NCBI GenBank assembly: GCA_032718475.1 | Contig: JAUCBJ010006435.1 | Location: forward strand, 1-64,000 | Direction of reading: 5' to 3' | DNA: 64,000 nt | Source of the DNA: Nemertoderma westbladi | Lineage: Eukaryota > Xenacoelomorpha > Nemertodermatida > Nemertodermatidae | Shown: piece after piece, positions 9,428 through 20,462 of the stretch | How the letters are laid out: every line of letters starts with the position of its first letter | Position numbering within the stretch: position 1 is the stretch's first letter | Translations under genes and position numbers: made by a program | Notes under the pieces: generated by a model | The model's database searches: none | Told to the model about the DNA's origin: nothing | Seen by the model: the letters and a program-made list of their open reading frames with translations, nothing else

Positions 9428-12400
9428 AGATGATATCAATTTGTTTAAGGTTCGCGAGAGTAAAGAATTTGGCGATCTCTGTGAAGGCATAATTAACCAT
9501 AGGGTCTATTTTCATTTGGAAGACGCAGCCCAGCACGACGCCCAGCAGGTAAGTGCGCTCTGGATGGCCTTAAACAATTCATTTTCTAAACTTCTAGAAA
9601 AATCCAAGATATGCATTCTAACATTATCCAAAGGACACAGCAATCCTAGTGAAATACCTTTGGTTGACCAAATTTGGTCTGTCTCTGCGGATGTAAAATT
9701 CCGTTTTGAAACGTTAAAACGCGAATACGAACTATTTATAATTAAATGTACCGGTACAACGGACCCTCATCCTAATGCTGTAACGGTAGGCCTACAAGCT
9801 ACCGGTAATAATCCTGCTAATTTAGTTGCAGATCCAACAATTATTCCTGAGTCCACTATCGGTAATACTGGCGAGATTTCTGCTCGCCAACCATCCCAGT
9901 TAGGAGACAACTTTCAATCTCTAATGGACGCAACTAGAGATGGTTTGTATGGTCCTTTGACGAATTTTGATAATTCTTTAGTTACATGCGTTGATAGACC
10001 TACACATTCAACAACATCAATCTCACCACAGGAAAGTCAGTCAATTTCGCAAGACATAAACCAGCCTTTTCACCGTAACACCACAGGTGTAGTAGGCAGC
10101 GTTTTGTCGAGTAGCCGAGATACTGCTGTGCCATCTATTTTACAGGTATCAGAACAGGAATATAACACAGCCCAGTTTATTATCCCGCCAGCGAGTACCG
10201 GTAGCGACCGTCAGCAAGGTGCAGCTCTGCACCGAAGAGATTGGCCTCGTTCAGAAACGAATACCCACCCGACTGAGGGCCGACAGGGCACCTATAATCG
10301 TCTCAGAGCGACCCAGGAGCATCACCCCACGGCGAGTCAAACACGGAGATCCCGGAACGATCCCCACGGCGACGATGTCCACCCCGACGATTCTGTAAGT
10401 AATATAGCATCTAATACTAGCAACAAAACCAAGGACAGTAGAATTTCTTCCGTTTCGAGTTCCAAACTCAGCGGAATCGCTCGTGCGGCGCGTTTAAAAT
10501 TACAAAAATCTAAACTGCATTTACAACGCGACGCAGAACTAGACCAAATTCAGACCGAACTACGACAAAGACAACTTCGACAGAGACAACTACGTCGAGA
10601 AATCGAACACGACGAGGCAGAGCTTGAGTCTCAATTTTACGAAAATGAACTTACTGGTAATACTACTGCAACTCCTATTAGCAGCGCAAATTTACTTGTA
10701 CCTCCTGATAGTAGCTGTCCAAATATTACCAGTATAACCCCTTCAGTCACTAGCTCAATTAATATAGCGGGTACTCATACAGTAAGTGCGAGTAATACTG
10801 TAGGTATAAGTAGTACAATTGCTGCAGACCAGGCTTGTCCAGCAAATGTCCAGCAGTCTGTACCAGTAGTTAATACTACGCAGTATCATACTGTACCGAT
10901 ATATACTGACACAGTTAACGACTGTGTCCCATCCGTATTAAATCCATATGTACCAGAATATAACCCTAGAACCATCCACTCTACTGTAGTAGACAAGGCT
11001 TCTGGTAATAGCATAAATATATGTTCTTCCGTCCAGCAGTCAATACCAGTTGTAGTTAATACTACGCAGTATCAGACAGTTCCAATATATGCCGACACAG
11101 TTAACAGTCGTGCCCAATCTGAATTAAATCCGCATGTACCAGAGTATAACCCTCGAACCATTTATTCTACTGTAGCAGACCTATCCCATCCTGCCGTAGA
11201 ACCCACTTTTAACCATCCCTCACTAGATAGCATGGTGGAGTTTCACCATGGACGTACGAGCAGGGTTCCAGCTGTCACTCAATATTATAGACCACCCAGT
11301 GTACAGTTTCAGCCTAGAAACACAACACCACGTCCCTTTCATAGACCACACTATCATTCTCAGACTCGCCAGGCCTTTGTCCCAGAGCGCTACCCCCAAA
11401 ATTTGAATCCAACTCAGACTCAATCTCTGCCGACGGTGGGTCATTTCGAGACACCTGCGACTGACAGTACAGGACATTTGCGAGCGACGCCAGACTTAGG
11501 ATCCGACAGATCAGTCCCCAGTAGCTTAGACCAATCCATACTATTACGACTGTCTCTTCCATCTCCTGACCCCACCAAATTCGACGGCAAGCCTACTGAA
11601 TTTTTGCGATTCAAAGAGACCTTTCAAAGTCTCATTGGGTGTAAGCCAATAACGGACTGCGAAAAGTTAATGTACCTTGTACAGTATACAATAGGTGAAC
11701 CACGTAAACTTGTAGACAACCTCCAAGGAGTAGCCAATGGTTATTCATTAGCGTGGACCCGCCTCAACGAGAGATTTGGCCACCCATCAAAGGTAGTCAA
11801 GTCTGTGCTATCGACCATTATACGCGGCCCGAATTATAGCAACACACCCGCGGACCTACTGAAGTTTGCCGACGAATTGTTACTTGGTTACACCACACTT
11901 GAAAGCATCGGCTTAACTGCAGAAATAAACACGGGTGAGAACCTGAACCTTATCGCGGGAAGGATGCCTAATGAACAGTTTAACCGTTTTCAACGACATG
12001 CAAGTCGTTATTACGACAGATATAAATCTAACCCAGGCATTACCGATCTAATCTCGTTTGTACAAGAGGAAGCTCGGGTGCTTAACCACCCGATATTTAC
12101 AAGGGTCAAGCAACGACCAAGCTCCACACCTCCAAGCCAACCCCCTGCGCAAAGACAGGTTAAAAGTACAGACATTAACAGCTCTTCAAACTCTCGTAAC
12201 ACACCAAATAACAACCTAGACACGACTTCAGTAAATACAGTACAGCCCACTCGACATGATAAAGACAAGAGCTCTGATTTTTGTATTTGCTGTAAGGGTG
12301 ATCATGATAGGCTATATAGATGTGACAAATTTATTACAAATTCTGTAACAGAACGCCGTAAGTTTGTATCCGAGTACTCTAAGCCTATTTGTTATAACTG

Positions 12401-15400
12401 CCTCGCAATAGGTCACATTGCGCCTAACTGTCTTTCGAAATTTCGTTGTAGAGTTTGTAGCATGAGACACCACACTCTACTACATCCTACTGAACAAACT
12501 AAGGAAAGTGTAAAGCCGAGTAGGCTTAATGTTGGTACCAGTAAGTCAGATGCAACCGCCACAGCCCAATCCAAACCAACTGTGACAGACTCACAGACTG
12601 TACATGTACAAAGTATTTCAGCCAATGTCTGTTTAGATAAACGGCCGAGAAATACCGCGTTGCAGACAATTCCTATACGTTTGCATACTGACACAGGACG
12701 TACAATAACAACCTATGGTATGCTCGACACGGGTTCTAGTGCGTCTTTTATAGACGCCGATGTGATTGCAGAGCTCGGCTTAAAAGCGACAGACCATAGA
12801 ACAGTCTCTTTTATGACCTGTGTAGATAATGACAGATCCTTAGATGTAGGAAAGGTTCTTTGTTCAGTTTCACCTGTTGACGATCCATCGCAGGATTCAA
12901 AAGGTGAATTTTTTAGAGACGTACATTTTGATGTAATTTCCAAATTTAAACAAAACTTTAACCCTTATACACAGTGGGATGTAGAAGAGTGGCCACACTT
13001 GTCCGACATAGACCTGAGCCACCCTCACTTAGACATTCCACAAGTAACCGTACTGCTTGGGCAGAATGTTCCCCTTGCTTTGCAGCAATACGACAGTCGC
13101 TGGGGCTCAGATCCCAATAATGAGCCTTATGCTGTCAAAACTCCATTTGGTTGGGTAGTTTGTGGACCGAATCTTGCGCCAATGGACTCATCTGTTGCAT
13201 CTAGACTTCTGGAGGCGCATATGACGCTAACAAACGAGTGGTACTCAGCTCAGACTACAGACCTCCCAGACAAAGACCTGGACCCGACTGTACATGAACT
13301 AGAGACGAACTTGCGCCGACTCTTGGAACATGACGCTTTAACATCTTCTTTAGGCAATGACTATTCCCTTGAAGACCACAGAGCACAAAAACTGTTAAAC
13401 CAAGCCCAACTGACCTCAGACGGACATTACAGCTCCGGGCTATTATGGAAACGAGATAACATCTCGTTACCTTGTAATAAGCAGCAAGCTCAGAAAAGGC
13501 TAGCTTGGCTCAAAAAACGCCTTGCTGTTAATTCTGAACTCCATGCCATGTACACCGAACAAGTGGAGGATTATATTTCTCAAGGTTACGCTAGAAAACT
13601 AGCCCATGAGGAGGCCGAAAATCACGGCCCTCGCTCTTGGTATTTATCACATCACCCAGTTTTTCATCCCAAAAAACCAAACTGTGTTAGAGTTGTTTTT
13701 GATGCTTCCGCAATGTTTAAAGGAACATCACTCAATGATAACCTTTTGAACGGCCCAGATCAAGCTAATTTATTAGTCGGAGTTTTAAGTAGGTTTAGGC
13801 AACACCTAATTGGATTCTCAGCAGATATTCGAGCCATGTTCCATCAGGTTCGCGTTAATCCCCAGGACCGAGATTCATTGAGATTTCTCTGGTGGGAAGG
13901 AGGCGATTTAACGAAGGAGCCAACTGAGTACTGGATGGAGGTTAGGATATTTGGAGCCGGAGATTCCCCAACCGTAGCACTCGACGCGCTCAGGAAAACT
14001 GGAAGCGGCAATGCTCACTTATACGACCCCCGCGTCAATGAGGCGATCCAACGAGATTTCTACTACGATGACAGTTGTTCAGGTGCACCAACCGTGGGGG
14101 AATCAGTCAGTCTAGCGAACTCACTAGTAGATTGTCTTTCGAGGGGTGGATTTCAACTGGTTAAATTCATCTCCAACAGCCTAGAATTCCTTGATAAACT
14201 AGATCCATCTCTGCTAGCGACACCCAAACCAAACCTTCCATACGTGTCTACAGTCTTGGGTCTCATCTGGAACACCGAAACGGACACCCTTTCTGTAGAC
14301 ACGAGAATTAAAGAGACGCGCTCAACTAAACGAGGAGTTATCTCTCTTGTCGGGTCGCTGTTCGACCCCCTTGGCTTCATCGCACCAGTTGCGCTTGTCA
14401 TTCGAACCATACTTCAGGAGCTTTGGCGATTGAAACTATCATGGGATGCTCCCGTTCCTGTTGCTTTAGAGCAGCAGCTGACCGACTGGAGGCTTCAACT
14501 TTCTGCTTTATCCCAGCTAAGTATACCGAGAGTTTACTTTTCAAATTATTTTATAGAAAATGTTTATGAATTGCATTCTTTTTCAGACGCTAGTGAGAAA
14601 GGTTACGGTTTTGTTACCTATATCAGAACGACTACTCTAGATGGGGACTTAACCGTGGGATTTCTTATAGCAAAATCCCGTGCAGCCCCTCTGCGCTATG
14701 TCTCAACACCCCGTCTAGAACTCCAGGCCGCGCGTCTTTCAGTAGAAATCGCGGTCAAAATGCGTAGTGAGATTGACCTGCCCATTAGGTCAATGAACTT
14801 TTGGACAGATTCAACCGTAACACTGGCTTACTTAGCTAATGAATCTCGTAGATTCAAACCATATGTGGCCAACAGGGTCAGCATTATCCATGAGCATACC
14901 ACCATAGACCAGTGGCGTCATTGCCCTGGAGCACTGAATCCTGCAGACCACGCGAGTAGGGGTTTATTACCACATAAATTTATGAAAACCACTGATTGGC
15001 TTAATGGCCCGGATTTTCTTCGTTTGGCTGAACCAGACTGGCCCATCCTTAATTCCAGTGAGTCCTATTATTTACTGGACAATGACCCCGAACTTAAGGC
15101 TAATACAGCGGTCTACGCCGCTGTTATAGATGAAACCGCTACTACCAAATATATTGGGTATTTTTCAGAGCTATACAAACTCCTGCGCAGTGTAGTTTAT
15201 CTAATAAGAATTTCCCAACTATATTCACAGGTTCAACCAGCTATCAAACTAACCAGCAGGATAACCAACCAGGAACTAGACGTTGCTAGGCAACGGCTGA
15301 TACTATATGAACAGCGTACAGGTTTCCCTATTGAGTACAAGGCTTTGGAGTCAGGTAAAACTGTATCAAAACAAAGTAATATTCGTAAACTATCACCTTT

Positions 15401-16715
15401 CATAAGCGAGGATGGATATATGAGACTCGGCAGCCGCATTGCTCGTGCTCCGACCTCGTATGACGCACGATTCCCTATTTTGATAACGAAGGGTAGCCAC
15501 CTTGCCCGTTTAATCATACATGATACACATACACGGCTACTACACGCAGGCACAGACCACACTCTGGCGACAATCCGAGAGAAATTTTGGATAATTAACG
15601 GTAGGCCCTTAATACGTAGTATGATAAATTCTTGTTTCAAATGCCGTGAACTTCACTCACCGAAGCTTACACAGGTGATGTCTGAGTTACCTGCAACTCG
15701 CTTAACGCCTTACGAACCTGCGTTTACTTTTGCAGGTACAGATGTCTTTGGGCCGTTTTTATTTAAACGCGCTCGGTCATTAGTAAAGAGATACGGTATA
15801 ATATTTGTTTGTTTTAATTCTAGGGCCATAGTACTGGATGTTTTGGAGGACCTTTCCACGAGCTGTTTCATCAACGCCTTCCGACGGTTCATCTCTACTC
15901 GCGCATCTCCCCGACACTTGCACTGCGACAACGGAACGAACTTTGTTGGTGCGGAGACAGAGCTTAAACGATCCTGGGCTGATGTAGATCACGACAAGGT
16001 TTCAACGTTCCTCCAAATTTCCGCCGAATGCGAGTGGCACTTCCAGACCCCCCTGGCGCCACACAGCTCCGGAGTCTGGGAACGGTTGATACGCAGCGTT
16101 AAAACCGCGCTCTACTCGACTCTCAAAGACTCAACTCGAGTCAACGAGGATACCTTCCGTACTATCCTGGCCGAAGTGGAAGGAATACTAAACTCACGAC
16201 CATTAACTCCTCTTACCGACGACCACACTGGCGATCAACCTCTCACGCCGAGACATTTCCTCTTAAGGAATCCCGTCCACCTCACTCCCCCAGGGGTGTT
16301 TGTTCGCAAGGACGAGTTATCCAGGAAGTCATGGAGACGAGCCCAGAGCCTAGTTGATACTTTCTGGGATATCTGGATCTCCGACTACTTGCCCATCCTC
16401 CATCAACGCCAGAAGTGGTTGGACCCCAAGCGGAACCTCCGTGTCGGTGATCTCGTACTTATCGCCGAAGATAAACGTCCGAGAAACTCGTGGAACCTAG
16501 GCCGAGTAGCTCAAGTTCGACCCGGCAAAGATGGCAGAGTCAGGTCTGTCCTAGTGGCGACCTCCGGCGACTCGATCCTGACGCGTCCAGTTACCAAACT
16601 CTGCCTTCTGGAGGAAGTCGATTCCGTGGGACCGAAATCCTATTGGGGTTTCCGTCCGACTCCCTCGTCCAAAACAGCGGCTACCGACCTCAATACGAAC
16701 CCGACCCCTCCATAA
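9426..16715 (+). CDS. BEL/Pao retrotransposon gag-pol polyprotein (BEL1)
   Basis: Single uninterrupted frame of about 2,424 codons carrying the full BEL/Pao order. It has a coiled, charged gag region (about residues 330-420), a DUF1759-like capsid region (about 700-880) and Cys/His knuckles (FCICC... and CYNCLAIGH..., near 955-1015). The aspartic protease has LDTGSS near residue 1095. The reverse transcriptase catalytic box YYDD is near 1541. RNase H begins near 1715 (SDASEKGYGF). The integrase zinc motif starts near 2027, followed by a DDE core (GTDVFGPF, HCDNGTNFVG, GVWERLIRS) and a DUF5641-like tail. The product would form particles, copy the RNA genome and integrate the cDNA. The frame opens at 9426 but has no ATG until 9564 (residue 42), where a gtaagt donor-like site lies just upstream (9549). 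The true start may therefore be 9564, or the 5' part may be missing. With no internal stop in 7.3 kb, this is a young copy or one under constraint. Confidence 0.95.
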   Translation, partial: LDDINLFKVRESKEFGDLCEGIINHRVYFHLEDAAQHDAQQVSALWMALNNSFSKLLEKSKICILTLSKGHSNPSEIPLVDQIWSVSADVKFRFETLKREYELFIIKCTGTTDPHPNAVTVGLQATGNNPANLVADPTIIPESTIGNTGEISARQPSQLGDNFQSLMDATRDGLYGPLTNFDNSLVTCVDRPTHSTTSISPQESQSISQDINQPFHRNTTGVVGSVLSSSRDTAVPSILQVSEQEYNTAQFIIPPASTGSDRQQGAALHRRDWPRSETNTHPTEGRQGTYNRLRATQEHHPTASQTRRSRNDPHGDDVHPDDSVSNIASNTSNKTKDSRISSVSSSKLSGIARAARLKLQKSKLHLQRDAELDQIQTELRQRQLRQRQLRREIEHDEAELESQFYENELTGNTTATPISSANLLVPPDSSCPNITSITPSVTSSINIAGTHTVSASNTVGISSTIAADQACPANVQQSVPVVNTTQYHTVPIYTDTVNDCVPSVLNPYVPEYNPRTIHSTVVDKASGNSINICSSVQQSIPVVVNTTQYQTVPIYADTVNSRAQSELNPHVPEYNPRTIYSTVADLSHPAVEPTFNHPSLDSMVEFHHGRTSRVPAVTQYYRPPSVQFQPRNTTPRPFHRPHYHSQTRQAFVPERYPQNLNPTQTQSLPTVGHFETPATDSTGHLRATPDLGSDRSVPSSLDQSILLRLSLPSPDPTKFDGKPTEFLRFKETFQSLIGCKPITDCEKLMYLVQYTIGEPRKLVDNLQGVANGYSLAWTRLNERFGHPSKVVKSVLSTIIRGPNYSNTPADLLKFADELLLGYTTLESIGLTAEINTGENLNLIAGRMPNEQFNRFQRHASRYYDRYKSNPGITDLISFVQEEARVLNHPIFTRVKQRPSSTPPSQPPAQRQVKSTDINSSSNSRNTPNNNLDTTSVNTVQPTRHDKDKSSDFCICCKGDHDRLYRCDKFITNSVTERRKFVSEYSKPICYNCLAIGHIAPNCLSKFRCRVCSMRHHTLLHPTEQTKESVKPSRLNVGTSKSDATATAQSKPTVTDSQTVHVQSISANVCLDKRPRNTALQTIPIRLHTDTGRTITTYGMLDTGSSASFIDADVIAELGLKATDHRTVSFMTCVDNDRSLDVGKVLCSVSPVDDPSQDSKGEFFRDVHFDVISKFKQNFNPYTQWDVEEWPHLSDIDLSHPHLDIPQVTVLLGQNVPLALQQYDSRWGSDPNNEPYAVKTPFGWVVCGPNLAPMDSSVASRLLEAHMTLTNEWYSAQTTDLPDKDLDPTVHELETNLRRLLEHDALTSSLGNDYSLEDHRAQKLLNQAQLTSDGHYSSGLLWKRDNISLPCNKQQAQKRLAWLKKRLAVNSELHAMYTEQVEDYISQGYARKLAHEEAENHGPRSWYLSHHPVFHPKKPNCVRVVFDASAMFKGTSLNDNLLNGPDQANLLVGVLSRFRQHLIGFSADIRAMFHQVRVNPQDRDSLRFLWWEGGDLTKEPTEYWMEVRIFGAGDSPTVALDALRKTGSGNAHLYDPRVNEAIQRDFYYDDSCSGAPTVGESVSLANSLVDCLSRGGFQLVKFISNSLEFLDKLDPSLLATPKPNLPYVSTVLGLIWNTETDTLSVDTRIKETRSTKRGVISLVGSLFDPLGFIAPVALVIRTILQELWRLKLSWDAPVPVALEQQLTDWRLQLSALSQLSIPRVYFSNYFIENVYELHSFSDASEKGYGFVTYIRTTTLDGDLTVGFLIAKSRAAPLRYVSTPRLELQAARLSVEIAVKMRSEIDLPIRSMNFWTDSTVTLAYLANESRRFKPYVANRVSIIHEHTTIDQWRHCPGALNPADHASRGLLPHKFMKTTDWLNGPDFLRLAEPDWPILNSSESYYLLDNDPELKANTAVYAAVIDETATTKYIGYFSELYKLLRSVVYLIRISQLYSQVQPAIKLTSRITNQELDVARQRLILYEQRTGFPIEYKALESGKTVSKQSNIRKLSPFISEDGYMRLGSRIARAPTSYDARFPILITKGSHLARLIIHDTHTRLLHAGTDHTLATIREKFWIINGRPLIRSMINSCFKCRELHSPKLTQVMSELPATRLTPYEPAFTFAGTDVFGPFLFKRARSLVKRYGIIFVCFNSRAIVLDVLEDLSTSCFINAFRRFISTRASPRHLHCDNGTNFVGAETELKRSWADVDHDKVSTFLQISAECEWHFQTPLAPHSSGVWERLIRSVKTALYSTLKDSTRVNEDTFRTILAEVEGILNSRPLTPLTDDHTGDQPLTPRHFLLRNPVHLTPPGVFVRKDELSRKSWRRAQSLVDTFWDIWISDYLPILHQRQKWLDPKRNLRVGDLVLIAEDKRPRNSWNLGRVAQVRPGKDGRVRSVLVATSGDSILTRPVTKLCLLEEVDSVGPKSYWGFRPTPSSKTAATDLNTNPTPP

Positions 16716-16810
16716 ATTCTGCCTTATGCCTATGAACCCGGTACTGTATTGTAATATTTGGTGAAGGGATTTATGAATTTATTGGCGTTAGCGCTTTATT
16801 TTTCTTTCTT

Positions 16811-16846
16811 CTGAGATTTATTTCACAAATCTCAGGGGGCGGGGTG
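16811..16846 (+). other. BEL1 hairpin and polypurine tract
   Basis: A perfect 9-bp stem (ctgagattt/aaatctcag) is followed by the purine tract agggggcgggg (16834-16844). Immediately after comes tgtgtagg, a suitable LTR start. A polypurine tract primes plus-strand cDNA and marks the 5' edge of the 3' LTR. Confidence 0.6.
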
Positions 16847-18546
16847 TGTAGGCTAACGCTCAGCACATCAAAAATTTAGCTGCAATTAAATTCGTCTGTC
16901 CCATTTATCCTCTTTATTTATCCACTTTCATCCAATATTTAATCGTATTTCTATTTATTATTTATTTAGGCCCCCTTATTTATTTACTTTCAGTTTCGTA
17001 ACCTACCAGTAGTAGTTGTGACCATTGTTGCGGCGGTAGAGCCCATTATCCTTTTGTTGCGGCTTTGCCCACTATGCGTGTTGCGGCTTTAAGCCCAGTT
17101 TCCCTGTAATGTTGCCACCGAACCCTTTACCCATGACAGTAATTAACCTTTTTCCAGTACATATAATTATTTATTTTATTATTATTATAACGTCTTATAC
17201 TGTATTTTGTTTTAAATTATTATTATCTTTAAGCATTTAACATCCACGTACATACTGTATTTAGTAATAATCCTCTCAGAACCCTCTCAATTAATTAGCG
17301 ATTCACGTTGCGCCGACGGCCAAACTCAAATTTCTAAAATGCTAGAATGATATTTATTTATAGTTATTTTTGTGCATTTTGGGCTATTCCGTTACGATTT
17401 TGATCACTAACCTTTTCCAGGCATTAGAATGACGGCAGACCTGAAATTTTCGGCACCCTCCCGGTGTCTGGGAAGTTTGTACATGGGCAGTTTCACATAG
17501 ATAAAATGAATTCAATTGCCAATTATTCTGCCCTTACCACGCATACAATCATTTTATTGTGCAGTTCTTGGTTTGGTTATTCATTCAATCCCGCATATCG
17601 TTTCATTCCATCAGAAGGGCCACCTTGACGGGATTGGACTACCTTCAATATCATTTATCATCTCATCAGAAGGGCCGCCTTAATTGGATTGGATTACCTT
17701 CAAACAAACTCATGTATTTTTACATTCATTCATTCTTTGCGGGGTTTTTTGAATGACCGATCCAATCACTGTACTTAGAATGCAACTTAGCGTAGTATGA
17801 GCATTCACTATATCCAATATAGATGCATTGCCCTGATTTAGCAGTTGACACAGTGAGGCTATCCCCATGTATAGGCTCCCCAGCATCCTATTGGCTATAC
17901 CCGAAATTATTAATTCAGCAATATCATTCAGATGCCAGTGTTTGAACTTTGACCGTTAATTATCGAGTAATATATCGGGAACCCCCTTAATGCACAAATT
18001 ACTATAAAAAAGCTCAGAATCTTTATTAAGGGATCCTTTTCACTGATAATTTTGGTCGGTTGTTAGGCAGCGTGTTTCACCGCTCAATCGAGTTCCCCCC
18101 TTGCCCCTTATTCAGACCTTAATTTATTGTTTTACTTTTACCATTACCGGTTCACCTATTTTTCATTTTCAATACTTTACCAAAACAGACGAATTTTTCC
18201 CAACCTTTTGATAATACCCTTATTTAACAGTTTAACGCAGTTTTCAAACAATTCTATTTAATTACCGGTAAATTGTAAATTATATAATAATATTTTATCG
18301 AATTATTGAAAATAATGAACTATCGCCCTACAATAATTGATAATAAATAAAACTGAACTTAATCAACCCAAGTCATTTTCAACCCTAGTATGCTCGATTG
18401 TGCGCGTAATACAAAACACCGCCATACTGCAATATTTCAACCCTCCGCACCAAAATTTTAACGCGGTCAGCCGCACAGTAGCCTGGCCGCTACAACACGT
18501 TATTCGAACCAAAACAATAAACTAAAGGCAAATAGCGAACGTTACA
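16845..18546 (+). mobile_element. Probable BEL1 3' LTR and flank
   Basis: Begins with tgtgtaggctaacgct directly after the polypurine tract, as expected for an LTR. The other end cannot be fixed because no 5' LTR copy exists in the window to compare. Candidate ACA-type ends are near 18333 (gccctaca) and 18546 (acgttaca). The stretch is non-coding, contains AATAAA-like signals near 18345 and 18519, and holds a ~49-bp tandem duplication at 17608-17702 (catcagaagggcc...). Confidence 0.45.
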
Positions 18547-18866
18547 GTTTTATTAATCAGCTGTTATTAACGTCGAGTTTTAACTCGAGAGGGATGAATT
18601 TTGATTGCGTCGAGAGTCCCCCTATTTTCATAAGGGTGGACGCAGAGACGGGGTCAAACAGACGGGGACGCAGAGACGGGGTCAAACATATCGTGTTAGT
18701 TTGTCACATATGAGGGGGTTTATATTGGGGTGGGGGGGGGGGGGGGGGGGGGATGAAACTGTTAAGCGTGAATGAGTGAATATCATGAAGTAGTATTGAG
18801 CATTACGCACAACATAACCAACCTGCACTCATGGTTAGAAATTGTTTTAGATTAGTATAAAATTAG
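18547..18866. repeat. Short tandem duplication and poly-G tract
   Basis: The motif gacgcagagacggggtcaaac occurs twice in tandem (about 18638-18690). A run of about 21 G follows at 18732-18752. There is no gene. Confidence 0.7.
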
Positions 18867-19292
18867 GAATGTGCATCCAGTTTTCATTTGTATAAACTGG
18901 ACGCAAGTGCCGAGGCATTTTGCGATCTAATAATACTCGTTTCACTTAAACTTCACGGCGAGACCGGTTCATTTCCATTATCTATTGACAGAAAATTAAG
19001 AATGATAAAATATTGGTTAAAGGTACTGAATATGAATAGCGCTAGATTACCGAAATTTGCATACACTGTTTTGTACAATGAAGTTAAAAATTGTGTGTCA
19101 AATATTCGTGATATTTTATACACCACTGGTTATACTGTAACTATGTGTGGGATCAGCAATCAGTTGATGTGCTGGCAAGACAGGGACAGGGGTCAAACAG
19201 TATATACCAGTACCAGATTACATTGCTTAATGTCAGGATTCCCCGTATTTAGTTCCAAATTAGGAGAAAAAATTAGTTTCTATTGTAACTAA
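18867..19292 (+). pseudogene. LINE C-terminal fragment (same type as 20463-21355)
   Basis: Open frame of about 142 codons without a credible start. The recognisable part begins at Lys-Leu-Asp-Ala-Ser. It includes the Gly-Glu-Thr-Gly-x-Phe-Pro-Leu and Arg-Met-Ile-Lys-Tyr-Trp-Leu-Lys stretches that, from memory of the family, follow the reverse transcriptase in a LINE group common in marine invertebrates. It is a 5'-truncated insertion or a remnant with no RT attached. A less likely reading is an exon of a domesticated copy. The assignment rests on motif memory, not a search. Confidence 0.5.
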
Positions 19293-19793
19293 TTCGCTTC
19301 TGCTTGCTCATTGATGTACTTTATTATTGCTCATTGTTGCTCGTTGTTGCTCAATTGTTGCTCGTTGTGCATTTTAGCACCTACCATATTTTAGTATAAC
19401 TCGAACTACCGGTAGTAATCTCATGTGCAAGTCCGTCTTAAATTATGCGTAAATTAATTCCTTCTGTCGGCACCGTTATTAATGTTTGGTTATACTTTAT
19501 ATCACATTTACTTTCGTATTCTTTTCATATTTTGATGTCAATAAAACAATTCCATTTCGTACATGAATCAGCTGTCTGCTCACTTAGGGCAAGGAACTCT
19601 GCAAACCAAATCGTTGCTTGAATACCTGATTTCTGAATGTGCCATCGTGAATGTGTACCGGTAACTCGTTTAGGAAATAAATAATTACTTTTAAGAAAAT
19701 AACTAAAACTTTTCAAGAATGCAATGAGACAATGACTGGGAATGTGGTGAAAGGGGACTATTATAGAGGGGGCTAGAATGTGTTAGCCAATCA

Positions 19794-19856
19794 GGGAACA
19801 GGAGGGAGAAAATAATGTATATTTAAACCAATCAGAGAGCAGCTTTGATGACGTCA
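19794..19856. promoter_or_regulatory. Two CCAAT boxes plus CRE palindrome
   Basis: agccaatcag (near 19795) and aaccaatcag (near 19827) are followed by tgacgtca (19849-19856). Two CCAAT boxes with a full CRE within about 65 bp is a typical metazoan proximal-promoter arrangement. No adjacent intact gene was found on either side, so the target is unknown; it may be a transposon promoter. Confidence 0.35.
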
Positions 19857-20381
19857 TACGAGGCGAGATAATGTTTGCCCAATGTTATTCAATGGTAGCC
19901 AGAGTGGCGCCATTGAATAACGAAGACAAAGGGTAGGATGCAATAGAGTAATTAGTTGCCATTAAGGGAGCTGCATACCATAGAGCTAAATATAGACATC
20001 ATGTCATAGTGATGTCGTTTAGTAGCAGTAAGTAATATAAAAACTAATTAATCTAAAAATAGAAACCAATATATAAAGTAAAAGTAATATAGTTAATTAA
20101 TTTAAAATAAAGTACAAATGAATAATTAATTTAAAATTAAATACAAATAAATAAAGTAAAAATAAATACAATTAAATAAATTTAAATTAAATACAAATAA
20201 ATAAGTATTAATAAATAAAAGAGCTGCGGTGTCACTTATGACACCCTCTTGGGCCTCTAGGCGATAGTTGGACAACACTGACACCATTGCGTATCGGTTT
20301 GATTAATTAGAATAATCAATTAAACCCTAATTAGGAGTCGTAAAACACCTATTACGGATTAATTGTACTAATTAATTAAAT

Positions 20382-20425
20382 GACACCTGTCAATTAGGGT
20401 CTAATTAGCCTAATTAGGAGGTGTC
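20382..20425. repeat. Imperfect palindrome
   Basis: gacacctgtcaattagg is followed by about 10 bases and then cctaattaggaggtgtc, its near reverse complement. It lies just 5' of the LINE reverse transcriptase fragment, with further gtgtca/tgacac pairs at 20230-20245. It may be part of a small inverted-repeat element. Confidence 0.5.
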
Positions 20426-20462
20426 ACCCAGACAGTCTGGCGCCAGTCAGTGAGGTCCAACT

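Larger units (their letters stand above)
19293..20462. other. Non-coding AT-rich region
   Basis: Contains ttgttgctc repeats (19320-19375), the CCAAT/CRE cluster listed separately, an aaataaatacaa-type AT array (about 20030-20220) and an imperfect palindrome (20382-20425). No gene is seen; the minus open frame at 19525-19716 has no supporting feature. Confidence 0.55.
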
